Shown: one piece after another, positions 25,318-33,766 of the stretch
Layout: the number at the start of each line of letters is the position of its first letter
Position numbering within the stretch: the stretch's first letter is position 1
From: G963667975 sp963677395
GTDB taxonomy: Bacteria > Bacteroidota > Bacteroidia > Bacteroidales > G963667975
NCBI GenBank assembly: GCA_963677395.2
Contig: OY781965.2
Span: 2,852,001 to 2,916,000, forward strand
Direction: 5' to 3'
Length of the DNA stretch: 64,000 nucleotides
The notes under the pieces: model-generated
The model's database searches: none
The model's input: the letters and a program-made list of their open reading frames with translations, nothing else
What the model was told of the DNA's origin: nothing
Position numbers and translations under genes: made by a program

Positions 25318-26772
25318 ATGTCGAGTATTCTAATGGAAAGAACTTATAAGGAAGTTTGGGATAATTGTCTGAGAATCATAAAGGATAACCTGGGAAACAG
25401 CCAGAGCTTTCGTACTTGGTTCGAGCCTATAAAACCCGTAAAACTTGAGAATAATGTTCTTACCATACAGGTTCCAAGTCAATTTTTCTATGAATGGCTG
25501 GAAGAACATTATATTACTCTTCTGAAAAAAACGATTAAAAAGGAACTTGGCTCAGAAGGCAGACTCGAATACAGTATTATTATTGACAATTCGAGTTATG
25601 AATCAAACCCTTACACTGTAAAAGCGACAACATCAAACCGTCATGCCATTCAAAATCCAGCCATTAACATGCCAATTGATATAAACCGCGACGGCTCTAA
25701 AGAAATTCCAAATCCGTTTATTATACCCGGATTAAAGAAAATCAAGGTGCATTCGCAATTAAACGAGAATTACTCTTTTGACAACTTTGTAGAAGGAGAT
25801 TGCAACCGTCTCGCTCGTTCTGCCGGCTGGGCTATTGCGCAAAACCCGGGAAAAACTGCGTTCAACCCTTTATTTATCTACAGTCAGGTTGGATTAGGCA
25901 AAACTCACCTTGCCCATGCTATTGGTATTCAGGTAAAAAACAACTTCCCTGACAAAACTGTTCTATACATAAACTCAGAACAATTTTTACAGCAATATAT
26001 TGAATCTATCCGCAATAACAACCATAATGATTTTGTACACTTCTATCAAATGATGGATGTACTGATTGTTGATGACATCCAATTTATTGGCGGAAAAGAA
26101 AAAACTCAGGATGTTTTCTTCCATATTTTCAACCACTTACATCAAAGAGGCAAACAAATAATTGTTACTTCAGACAAAGCTCCGGTTGAATTAACAGGGT
26201 TTGAACAACGACTTCTCTCACGTTTCAAATGGGGATTGGCCGCTGATTTACAAACTCCTGATGTCGAAACCCGCATTGCAATTCTGAAAAAGAAAGCTTA
26301 CTCTCATGGAATAGAACTTCCGGACGATGTAATTGAGTATATTGCTTACAGTATTACAACTAATGTAAGAGACCTCGATGGAGCATTAATATCTCTCTTA
26401 GCCCAATCATCACTAAACAAGAAAGTTATCTCAATTGAGTTAACGAAACAGATGATTGATAAGTTAGTAAAAAACAACAACAAAGACATATCTATCGACT
26501 TCATTCAAAAGATCGTTTGCGACTACTTTGGAATTCCGGTTGATCAAATCAACACAAATACTCGTAAACGGGATATAGTTCAGGCTCGTCAACTTTCAAT
26601 GTATTTCTCAAAAAAACTAACAAAATCCTCTCTCGCATCAATCGGACAGGCTTGTGGAAATAAAGACCATGCAACTGTGCTTCATGCATGTCGCACGGTT
26701 ACCAATCTTATTGATACGGATAAACAGTTTAAGCTTTATGTTGATGAAATTGAGAAGCGTATAAAAATTTAA
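25318..26772 (+). CDS. dnaA: Chromosomal replication initiator protein DnaA
   Basis: About 484 residues. Domain I (YKEVWDNCLRIIKDNLGNSQSFRTWFEPI) is followed by a short linker, then the AAA+ domain III with Walker A SQVGLGKTHLAHAIG (about 185-199), Walker B VLIVDDIQFIGGKEKTQ (about 245-261) and the sensor region SRFKWGL, and domain IV with the DnaA-box recognition signature ACGNKDHATVLHACRTV near the C-terminus. It opens oriC and loads the helicase. Start could be ATG 25318 (MSSILMERTYKEVW) or ATG 25333; a TTG at 25306 is less likely. It is alone, with a terminator after it; dnaN is not adjacent. Confidence 0.96.
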   Translation: MSSILMERTYKEVWDNCLRIIKDNLGNSQSFRTWFEPIKPVKLENNVLTIQVPSQFFYEWLEEHYITLLKKTIKKELGSEGRLEYSIIIDNSSYESNPYTVKATTSNRHAIQNPAINMPIDINRDGSKEIPNPFIIPGLKKIKVHSQLNENYSFDNFVEGDCNRLARSAGWAIAQNPGKTAFNPLFIYSQVGLGKTHLAHAIGIQVKNNFPDKTVLYINSEQFLQQYIESIRNNNHNDFVHFYQMMDVLIVDDIQFIGGKEKTQDVFFHIFNHLHQRGKQIIVTSDKAPVELTGFEQRLLSRFKWGLAADLQTPDVETRIAILKKKAYSHGIELPDDVIEYIAYSITTNVRDLDGALISLLAQSSLNKKVISIELTKQMIDKLVKNNNKDISIDFIQKIVCDYFGIPVDQINTNTRKRDIVQARQLSMYFSKKLTKSSLASIGQACGNKDHATVLHACRTVTNLIDTDKQFKLYVDEIEKRIKI

Positions 26773-26803
26773 ATCAAATTCATTGATCTTATAAATAAAG
26801 TTC

Positions 26804-26837
26804 AAAAAAGCCATCCTACTATGAGTGTGGCTTTTTT
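26804..26837 (+). terminator. Intrinsic terminator after dnaA
   Basis: Stem AAAAAAGCCA / TGGCTTTTTT with a 14-nt loop and a continuing T run, about 30 bp past the dnaA stop. Confidence 0.85.
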
Positions 26838-26927
26838 TATTTCTAATATCCACAAAATCATAAAACAGTCATGACCTGTTATCTAAAAATCTGTTACTTT
26901 GTATTTTAAATATCGACGACTTCTGAT

Positions 26928-27389
26928 ATGAAAAAGATATTATTTGTATGCCATGGAAATATTTGCCGATCGCCAATGGCAGAAGGAATTATGAAACATA
27001 AGGCGATGAATGCCGGAATCAAATTGGAAATAGATTCCGCAGGATTTGAACCATTTCATTTAGGAGACACTCCTGACCCTCGTTCAGAATTAACCATGAA
27101 AAAGCATGGTATTGATATCAGTAATTTACACTCAAGACTAATGAAGCCGGAAGATTATAAAAAATTTGACTTCATCTTTGTGATGGACAAAGCAAACTAC
27201 AAAAATGCATTATATCTTGCTCATCATGAAGCTGAAAAACAAAAGCTTGATTACATAATGAATGTATGCGATCCTGGGAAAAACATCGAAGTTCCCGACC
27301 CCTATTATGGAAAAGGAGATGGTTTCGAGCACGTGTATCAAATGCTTGACAAAGCATGTGGCGCAATTCTTGAAATCATAAAAGATTAA
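26928..27389 (+). CDS. Low-molecular-weight protein-tyrosine phosphatase
   Basis: 153 residues, standard length for class II LMW-PTP. The P-loop CHGNICRS (Cys8 to Arg14, CX5R) is right after the N-terminus (MKKILFVCHGNICRSPMAEG), and the catalytic Asp is in VPDPYYGKGDGFEHVY (about 124-139). It dephosphorylates protein tyrosines; in bacteria often linked to exopolysaccharide tyrosine kinases, but none is near. It starts a three-gene run with a Thr/Ser dehydratase (4-bp gap) and an RsmI-like methylase. Confidence 0.92.
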   Translation: MKKILFVCHGNICRSPMAEGIMKHKAMNAGIKLEIDSAGFEPFHLGDTPDPRSELTMKKHGIDISNLHSRLMKPEDYKKFDFIFVMDKANYKNALYLAHHEAEKQKLDYIMNVCDPGKNIEVPDPYYGKGDGFEHVYQMLDKACGAILEIIKD

Positions 27390-27393
27390 TATA

Positions 27394-28338
27394 ATGACTA
27401 TTACAAAAGAAGATCTTCTGCAAGCCCGATGCAGAATAGAAAAATACATACATAACACACCCGTGTTATCTTCATCTACTTTCAATTCGATAATCGGTGG
27501 AAATATTTTCTTTAAATGTGAAAATTTTCAAAAAGCCGGCGCATTCAAATTCAGAGGAGCCATAAATGCTGTTTTTTCTATCTCATCTCAGAAAATTTTG
27601 AAAGGAGTTGCGACACACTCTTCCGGAAATCATGCAGCAGCTCTGGCTCGTGCAGCACATCTACGAAATACAAAAGCATGGATTGTAATGCCTGAAAATG
27701 CTCCAAAAGTAAAAATTGAAGCCGTTAAGAACTACGGCGGAATCATCATTTTTTGCGAACCAACATTATCGGCAAGAGAATCAGCTCTTCAAAAAATTAT
27801 TGACAAGACTGGTGCTACTGAGATTCATCCATACAACAACGAGAAAGTAATTGCCGGACAATCTACAGCTGTTCAAGAAATTCTGGAAGTAATTCCCAGA
27901 CCGGAAATTATCATTACTCCTGTTGGAGGAGGCGGATTATTAAGTGGATCTGCTCTTGCTGCACATCATTTTTCGCCCGGAACAAAAGTTTTTGCAGCAG
28001 AACCACTTAATGCTAATGATGCATTTCTATCATTCACATCCGGAACGTTTATTCCCTCTGTAAATCCCAAAACTATTGCAGATGGCCTTTTGACATCCTT
28101 AGGAGATATTACATTCCCTATAATCCAAGATCATGTAAATCAAATTATTACTATAGATGAACATTCCATTATAGAAGCCATGAAATGGATTTGGGAGCGA
28201 ATGAAACTCGTAATTGAGCCTTCTTCGGCTGTTCCTGTTGCAGCTATTTTCAACAATCCGGAAATATTTCAAAATAAAACAACTGTTGTAATTCTCTCTG
28301 GAGGAAATGTTGACTTAACAAAATTACCCTGGCAATAA
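27394..28338 (+). CDS. PLP-dependent threonine/serine dehydratase or serine racemase-like
   Basis: 314 residues, fold type II PLP enzyme. The PLP-binding Lys is in KAGAFKFRGAINA (about 46-58), Asn in SSGNHAAALARAA (about 76-88), and the phosphate loop is TPVGGGGLLSGSA (about 175-187). It lacks the C-terminal ACT regulatory domain of biosynthetic IlvA, so a catabolic TdcB-type dehydratase or a serine racemase is likelier. It is placed between the LMW phosphatase and the RsmI-like gene in the same direction with gaps of 4 and 6 bp. Confidence 0.87.
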   Translation: MTITKEDLLQARCRIEKYIHNTPVLSSSTFNSIIGGNIFFKCENFQKAGAFKFRGAINAVFSISSQKILKGVATHSSGNHAAALARAAHLRNTKAWIVMPENAPKVKIEAVKNYGGIIIFCEPTLSARESALQKIIDKTGATEIHPYNNEKVIAGQSTAVQEILEVIPRPEIIITPVGGGGLLSGSALAAHHFSPGTKVFAAEPLNANDAFLSFTSGTFIPSVNPKTIADGLLTSLGDITFPIIQDHVNQIITIDEHSIIEAMKWIWERMKLVIEPSSAVPVAAIFNNPEIFQNKTTVVILSGGNVDLTKLPWQ

Positions 28339-28344
28339 TAAATT

Positions 28345-29055
28345 ATGAACACAAAAGGCAAGCTTATCTTACTTCCGGTTCCAATAACCGAAGAAGCAGA
28401 TTTTACAACAATTCCACAGGTTGTATTAAGCGCTATTGAGACTTTGGAAATATTTGTAGTTGAAGAGATCAAAACAGCCCGCCGGATACTTCGCAAAGCT
28501 GGCTATACCCGAAATTTCGATGAAGTAAAATTTCATATTCTCAACGAACATACCTCTGAAACAGAAATTCCGGAGATGCTTCAGGAGTTAAAATCAGGCA
28601 AAAATGTAGGAATGCTTTCCGAAGCCGGGCTACCCTGTATTGCAGATCCCGGAAATCCATTAGTTATTGCCGCGCACGAATCAAAAATAAAAATAGTGCC
28701 CCTCCCCGGCCCTTCGTCGCTATTTCAGGCATTAATGGCATCAGGATTTAACGGACAAAATTTTGCCTTCGTAGGTTATCTGCCAATTGACAAAAACCAG
28801 CGTAGCCGAAGAATCAAAGAGCTTGAAATCCTTGCTTTAAAAAATGATCAGACTCAGATTTTTATTGAAGCCCCCTACCGAAACAATGCAATGTTTGATG
28901 CCTTGACATCAACTTTACAGCTTTATACCCATCTTTGTGTTGCCTGTAGAATTGGTGAAATTGATGAATTTATTCAAACACATACAGTTGCCGATTGGAA
29001 ACGTCAAAAACCTGATCTACACAAAAAAAACACAGTCTTTCTGATTTACAGATAA
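28345..29055 (+). CDS. SAM-dependent methyltransferase, RsmI-like tetrapyrrole methylase fold
   Basis: 236 residues, the SAM (tetrapyrrole) methylase fold. Seen: LLPVPI at the start, SEAGLPCIADPGNPLVIAAHE (about 92-112), VPLPGPSSLFQALMASGFNGQNFAFVGYLP (about 118-147) and IFIEAPYRNNAMFDAL, all of the RsmI/YraL family that 2'-O-methylates 16S rRNA C1402. It is shorter than E. coli RsmI (286 aa) at the C-terminus; such short Bacteroidota homologues may coexist with a full RsmI, so the rRNA target is not certain. Convergent with the glucosaminidase gene 6 bp away. Confidence 0.82.
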   Translation: MNTKGKLILLPVPITEEADFTTIPQVVLSAIETLEIFVVEEIKTARRILRKAGYTRNFDEVKFHILNEHTSETEIPEMLQELKSGKNVGMLSEAGLPCIADPGNPLVIAAHESKIKIVPLPGPSSLFQALMASGFNGQNFAFVGYLPIDKNQRSRRIKELEILALKNDQTQIFIEAPYRNNAMFDALTSTLQLYTHLCVACRIGEIDEFIQTHTVADWKRQKPDLHKKNTVFLIYR

Positions 29056-29060
29056 TCATT

Positions 29061-30038
29061 CTACTTTTCCATCTCCTTTTTTTTCTTCTTCAGCCAAAGC
29101 CTTTGACCAACTTTTGGTTGCGATCCTTTCTCCATTCTGTTTTTAGAATAGAGCTGATTCAGTTTTATCCCATAAAACTGGGATATTGACAACATTGTAT
29201 CTCCCTCTTTCACAATATGATATTCCGCAAATCCCTTTCGACGTTTGGGTTGCATATATACTATTTCACCATCCTGAAATTTATGATTTTCATCGAAATC
29301 ATTGTAGCGGATGAGTTCACGGGGAAAGACTCCTAATTCCCGGGCTAAGTCCTCAATTCGGTCTCCTTTTCTGGCAAAAACGAATTTAATTTCATTATTG
29401 AGAAAAATTTTACGTCCCGTTGAACCAAATGAAACTGCCTCAAAATCATCCTCATTATCCTGAGAACTCATAATCAAAGGTTTATCTTTAAGCTTTATAT
29501 TCTCAGCTTCTGCAAGAAAAGGAGAGTAATTGGTATCGTACTGCCAAAGATTGTTTATTTCGATGATTTTGATTAACAATTGGGGATATTGAGGATTTGT
29601 AGCATACCCAGCATCCTTCAAACTCTGCGCCCAGGCTTTATAATCATTTTTATCAAGCAGAAAAAGAGAGGCGTAACGCTTCCTTGTGCTCAAAAAGCGA
29701 GCATGGTCGGCAAACGACTCTTCCGGTGTATCATACACTCTGAAGCACTCATCCTCTTTATCATCCGTTTTTAAATAGGTTTTTCCCAACCAGTCCTTAT
29801 GACATTTTATTCCGAAATGATTATTAGCCTGAACCGCCAAATCGCTGTTGCCATTTGCTGATTCTAAAATCCCCTGAGCCAATGTAATACTTGCAGGTAT
29901 CTTAAAATCAAGCATATTACGAATTGCTATTGCACGATAGCGATCGATATACTGAGGGATTGTGATCGATTGAGATTTAATCAAAGTATTAAATACCAAG
30001 ACAATAACCAGGGTCAAAAAAGAAAATTTTCCATTCAT
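29061..30038 (-). CDS. Secreted mannosyl-glycoprotein endo-beta-N-acetylglucosaminidase-type hydrolase with LysM domains
   Basis: About 325 residues from ATG 30038. It opens with a signal peptide (MNGKFSFLTLVIVLVFNTLI), then a glucosaminidase domain (PASITLAQGILESANGNSDLAVQANNHFGIKCH, with catalytic Glu in ILES) that cleaves peptidoglycan between GlcNAc and MurNAc. Two LysM-like modules follow, around RKGDRIEDLARELGVFPRELIRYNDF and YHIVKEGDTMLSISQFYGIKLNQLYSKN. A longer reading from ATG 30098 would begin upstream of the promoter element at 30069-30076, so the internal ATG is preferred. Role: cell-wall remodelling or division. Confidence 0.87.
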   Translation of the reverse strand: MNGKFSFLTLVIVLVFNTLIKSQSITIPQYIDRYRAIAIRNMLDFKIPASITLAQGILESANGNSDLAVQANNHFGIKCHKDWLGKTYLKTDDKEDECFRVYDTPEESFADHARFLSTRKRYASLFLLDKNDYKAWAQSLKDAGYATNPQYPQLLIKIIEINNLWQYDTNYSPFLAEAENIKLKDKPLIMSSQDNEDDFEAVSFGSTGRKIFLNNEIKFVFARKGDRIEDLARELGVFPRELIRYNDFDENHKFQDGEIVYMQPKRRKGFAEYHIVKEGDTMLSISQFYGIKLNQLYSKNRMEKGSQPKVGQRLWLKKKKKEMEK

Positions 30039-30068
30039 CGAAAAGTAGTTGATAATATTTTTCTCATA

Positions 30069-30076
30069 CAAATATA
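30069..30076 (-). promoter_or_regulatory. Bacteroidota -7 element TATATTTG upstream of glucosaminidase
   Basis: Minus-strand TAnnTTTG 31 bp before ATG 30038; it decides the start codon choice because the upstream ATG 30098 would lie outside the transcript. Confidence 0.6.
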
Positions 30077-30385
30077 CAGGATATAATAAACCTATCATTA
30101 TTACAAATCTACCTATATCTTAAATAAGCCAGTATATCAAAAATAAGATTATATAAACATTTATTATTTCAATTTAACATTAAGACTGACTTAATTATAA
30201 GCTAACAATTATTTTATTTGCATTACAATTAATATTTTCATATCTTTACAATGCATTAATAAAATTAATGAATATCATATTACATATAGTTATTCAATCA
30301 TAATATTTTCATAAATATATAAACACGAACGGAGTAAGCTGAAAATCCCTAAAGAGTAGGCAATAATTTATAAACCAAAAAAATC
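30077..30385. other. Intergenic region before Omp28-like gene
   Basis: About 309 bp, extremely AT-rich, no ORF. TATCTTTAC around 30240 is a near match to a -7 element. The only GC-rich patch is at about 30327-30360 (CGAACGGAGTAAGCTG and CCCTAAAGAGTAGGC), in the expected 5' untranslated region; I cannot assign it to a known riboswitch class. Confidence 0.35.
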
Positions 30386-31720
30386 ATGAAAAAAAAGATT
30401 TTAGTATTATCATTGCTTTTGGTGTCAATGTTACAATTGAAAGCATCAGATGCATATCTGAAAAATTTGTCATTAAACACTTATTTAAAGACAAATACAA
30501 ATTATGACATAAGTGTTAATGTGATGAATGCGAATAACACGCCTGTAACCAATTTTACATTATGCTGGCAATTAGATAATGGGACTGTTTACTCAAAGGT
30601 TTTCGGTGTTGGCGGTGGTGGAATAACAAGTGGAAACTACTTACCTGTAATACACACAAATCAACTAACTATATCAAATTCTGGCAATTACCACATAAAA
30701 GTTTGGATATGTAATACAATGACAAGCGATAATAACCACGCAAATGACACTATTCACAAGGATGTAATGGTATTATCAAACTATGTAACCAAAAAAGTTC
30801 TTATTGAGGAATTTACAGCAACTTCATGTCAATATTGCCCTGCAGGAAACAGCGTATTAAATACAATTTCAAACAATGAAAATGCAGTTGTAGCAGCTAT
30901 GCATACTACAGGCAACTACGCTACAACTCAAACTTCAAGTTATGCTTCTCTGACTGGTTGTAGTGCAACCCCACAGGCAATTATAAACAGAGGTGAATTC
31001 GGAGCTTACAATATTACTTCAAATCACACTAGCTGGAGTCAGGATGTTACAAATAGGATCGGAATTTCTCCGGTTGGCATCAGTTTTACACAAAATTACA
31101 ATTCCACTAACAGACTTCTGACTATCAATACTAAAGTAAATTTCAAAGAGCCATTCTCTGGAGAATATCTCGTTAATATTTACGTATTGGAAAGTAGAAT
31201 AATTGGATATCAAGCTGGAGCATCCAGTAATTATACTCACAATCATGTTGTAAGGAAATTATTGGGAGGAACAGAAGGATTCAGCAACTTTATTCCTCTA
31301 CAGCCTATCGCAAATATGGATTATACTCGTCAGGATACTATTACAATTCCAACAGTCTGGAATGCTGCTAATTTAGAAATTGTAGCATATATTTATCAGA
31401 AAAACCAAAATAATCTCAGAAACGTACTTAATGCATCAAAGTATTATTTTAACACAACCGGGCAAGAAGAAGAAATTGAAACCAATTCCTTAATAAAACA
31501 CTATCCTAACCCCGTTAACGAACAGCTTACACTTGAATTTAATAACTTTACAAATAATAAAGTTCAGGTTTTTTCACTGGATGGAAAACTTGTTATTGAT
31601 GAGGAATACCGAAATGTTAACTTTTGTATTATTCCTATGAGTAATTTAAAAAGCGGTATATATATCGTTCAAATCACGGATCAGGAATCTACAAAATCAT
31701 TCAAAATCACAAAATTTTAA
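30386..31720 (+). CDS. Omp28-related secreted protein with T9SS type A sorting domain
   Basis: 444 residues. A signal peptide (KKKILVLSLLLVSMLQLKAS) is followed by an immunoglobulin-like N-terminal region, then an Omp28-type thioredoxin-like domain with VLIEEFTATSCQYCPAGNSVLNTI (about 138-161; CxxC motif CQYC). The C-terminal ~75 residues (IKHYPNPVNEQLTLEF to GIYIVQITDQESTKSFKITKF) form a type A CTD that directs export through the type IX system and cleavage/anchoring at the surface. Omp28 homologues are surface proteins of unclear function; the redox motif suggests disulfide chemistry. It stands alone with a strong terminator. Confidence 0.88.
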   Translation: MKKKILVLSLLLVSMLQLKASDAYLKNLSLNTYLKTNTNYDISVNVMNANNTPVTNFTLCWQLDNGTVYSKVFGVGGGGITSGNYLPVIHTNQLTISNSGNYHIKVWICNTMTSDNNHANDTIHKDVMVLSNYVTKKVLIEEFTATSCQYCPAGNSVLNTISNNENAVVAAMHTTGNYATTQTSSYASLTGCSATPQAIINRGEFGAYNITSNHTSWSQDVTNRIGISPVGISFTQNYNSTNRLLTINTKVNFKEPFSGEYLVNIYVLESRIIGYQAGASSNYTHNHVVRKLLGGTEGFSNFIPLQPIANMDYTRQDTITIPTVWNAANLEIVAYIYQKNQNNLRNVLNASKYYFNTTGQEEEIETNSLIKHYPNPVNEQLTLEFNNFTNNKVQVFSLDGKLVIDEEYRNVNFCIIPMSNLKSGIYIVQITDQESTKSFKITKF

Positions 31721-31727
31721 ATATTTC

Positions 31728-31776
31728 AAGAGCGATTACTTTTGCATAATTCAAAATGCAGAGGTAATCGCTCTTT
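31728..31776 (+). terminator. Long hairpin terminator after Omp28-like gene
   Basis: Stem AAGAGCGATTAC / GTAATCGCTCTT (31728-31739 with 31765-31776), with a second inner stem TGCAT/ATGCA, followed by a few T. It ends transcription of the Omp28-like gene. Confidence 0.85.
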
Positions 31777-31896
31777 TGTTTTTATAGCATTAACTCCGAA
31801 TATAAAAGCATTCCGAAGTCATTCAAGTATATTTTATTTTCGGCATTATCACCGTTATTCTTATTTAATTAATTCTTCCACTCCGCATCAAATCCC

Positions 31897-31904
31897 TACT
31901 TTTG
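31897..31904 (+). promoter_or_regulatory. Bacteroidota -7 element TACTTTTG before M16 peptidase operon
   Basis: Consensus TAnnTTTG 16 bp before ATG 31921. Confidence 0.62.
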
Positions 31905-31920
31905 CAAAAAACGACAGGGT

Positions 31921-33159
31921 ATGATAACATTTCACCGATTTACACTCGATAACGGACTCAAAGTTATTGTTCATCAGGACAATTCGACTCCCTTAGTTGC
32001 TGTAAATATTTTATATAACGTTGGTTCTAAAGACGAAAAACCGGATAAAACAGGATTTGCACACCTTTTTGAACATTTGATGTTTGGCGGTTCTAAAAAC
32101 ATCTCACGCTTTGACGAACCTTTAGAACGAGTCGGTGGTGAAAATAATGCATTCACAAATAACGATTTTACAAACTACTATCTTACCATTCCAAAATCGA
32201 ACCTCGAAACGGCATTTTGGCTGGAATCGGACAGGATGTATGAATTGGCATTTTCTAAAAAAAGTCTTGAAGTTCAGCGAAGTGTTGTCAGTGAAGAATT
32301 TAAGCAACGATATTTGAATCAACCGTATGGTGACACATGGCTTCTTCTTCGTCCTTTAGCTTACAAAGTACACCCTTACCAATGGTCAACTATTGGCAAA
32401 GAACTTTCGCATATAACCAACGCTACGATGGAAGATGTGAAAGCATTTTTTTATAAATTTTATCGTCCAAATAATGCTGTTCTGGTTGTTGCTGGCGATG
32501 TTACTCCAAACGAAATAAAAACACTTGCAGAAAAATGGTTTGGACCCATTCCATCAGGAACTCCTTATGTTCGTAATTTACCGAAAGAACCTCTCCAAAC
32601 TGAAGCTCGTTCATTGAGTGTTGAACGTCAGGTTCCGTATGATGCCATCTACAAAGCATATAAAATGGGAAAACGTACTGATGCTGATTTTCACGCAACA
32701 GATCTGTTATCAGACATTTTATCAAATGGCAAATCTGCACGTTTATATCAACGACTGGTTAAAGAACAAAAAGTATTCAGTGAGATTAATGCCTACCTTA
32801 CCGGAGAGTTGGAAGAAGGTTTGTTTGTAGTAACTGGAAAACCCTTTGCAGGAATTTCCCTCGAAACTGCAGAAGAAGCGTTGATGCAAGAAATTGAACT
32901 CATTAAAAACAACCCCGTTTCGGCTTACGAATTGGAAAAAGTAAAGAACAAGGCTGAGTCTATGTTTATTTTTTCGCAAATAAAAGTTTTAGATAAAGCT
33001 ATGAATTTAGCTTTGTTTGAATTGATGGGTGATGCCGAGAACCTCAACACAGAAGCATCAAAATATCAGAATGTTACAATAGACTCCATTATCCGACAAG
33101 CCGAAACAATATTTAATCCGGATCGTTGTTCTACATTGTATTACCGGGCAATTCGCTAA
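31921..33159 (+). CDS. M16 family zinc metallopeptidase, catalytic subunit
   Basis: 412 residues, M16B type. The inverted zinc motif HLFEH (His48, Glu51, His52, in GFAHLFEHLMFGG) is intact, with the distal Glu in QRSVVSEEFKQRY (about 120-132). M16B enzymes usually pair with a non-catalytic homologue; that partner is encoded at 34825-36123, after a sigma factor and a T9SS-tailed membrane protein. It has no signal peptide, so it is predicted cytoplasmic or periplasmic by another route. It probably degrades peptides or processes proteins. Confidence 0.9.
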   Translation: MITFHRFTLDNGLKVIVHQDNSTPLVAVNILYNVGSKDEKPDKTGFAHLFEHLMFGGSKNISRFDEPLERVGGENNAFTNNDFTNYYLTIPKSNLETAFWLESDRMYELAFSKKSLEVQRSVVSEEFKQRYLNQPYGDTWLLLRPLAYKVHPYQWSTIGKELSHITNATMEDVKAFFYKFYRPNNAVLVVAGDVTPNEIKTLAEKWFGPIPSGTPYVRNLPKEPLQTEARSLSVERQVPYDAIYKAYKMGKRTDADFHATDLLSDILSNGKSARLYQRLVKEQKVFSEINAYLTGELEEGLFVVTGKPFAGISLETAEEALMQEIELIKNNPVSAYELEKVKNKAESMFIFSQIKVLDKAMNLALFELMGDAENLNTEASKYQNVTIDSIIRQAETIFNPDRCSTLYYRAIR

Positions 33160-33167
33160 TATTTTTG
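33160..33167 (+). promoter_or_regulatory. Bacteroidota -7 element TATTTTTG before ECF sigma gene
   Basis: Consensus TAnnTTTG lies directly after the M16 stop codon and 48 bp before the sigma gene start, suggesting an internal promoter in addition to read-through. Confidence 0.55.
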
Positions 33168-33214
33168 AGGATTGAGGCACCTTTTTTAACAAAACAACTG
33201 TCTGAGGGGAGAAT

Positions 33215-33760
33215 ATGATGCTAACTGAGGAGGACATAATCAAAGGCTGTCAGAAAGGTGATCCTGTTGCTCAAAAAAAACTCTACGAAAAATATGCATC
33301 CAAAATGTTTGGAGTCTGCATACGCTATTTTAAAAGCACCGAAGAGGCTGAAGATGCACTACAGGAAGGCTTTATTCGATTATTCAAATACATTGGTCAA
33401 TATCGGGGCGATGGCTCTTTTGAAGGCTGGATGCGTAGAATAATTGTCAATACAGCTTTGAATTATCACAAAAGCATCCTCAAACATCAGTATCATACCA
33501 ATTATCAAGAAGTTGAAGAATTGATTGAAGACGAACGTATCGCTTACGACCCCATGCATGTTGAGTTTCTGCTAAAGATTATTCAACAGATGCCCGAAGG
33601 ATATCGTGTAATTTTCAACCTCTTTGAAATTGAAGGATATAGTCACAAGGAAATTGCAGATATGCTCAAAATATCTGTCAACACTTCCAAATCGCAATTA
33701 ATGAAATCGAAGCGTTACATCCAGCGCCAACTCGAAAAAATTAACGAACTTAAATATTAA
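33215..33760 (+). CDS. ECF-family RNA polymerase sigma factor
   Basis: 181 residues with only regions sigma-2 and sigma-4. Region 2 reads YEKYASKMFGVCIRYFKSTEEAEDALQEGFIRLFKYIGQYRGDGSFEGWMRRIIVNTALNYHKS (about 25-88) and region 4 reads MPEGYRVIFNLFEIEGYSHKEIADMLKISVNTSKSQLMKSKRYIQ (about 128-172). It is followed after 6 bp by a membrane protein with a short cytoplasmic N-terminus, in the place where an anti-sigma factor usually lies. Start may be MM at 33215/33218. It likely controls surface or envelope genes, but its regulon is not visible. Confidence 0.92.
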   Translation: MMLTEEDIIKGCQKGDPVAQKKLYEKYASKMFGVCIRYFKSTEEAEDALQEGFIRLFKYIGQYRGDGSFEGWMRRIIVNTALNYHKSILKHQYHTNYQEVEELIEDERIAYDPMHVEFLLKIIQQMPEGYRVIFNLFEIEGYSHKEIADMLKISVNTSKSQLMKSKRYIQRQLEKINELKY

Positions 33761-33766
33761 GGTCGT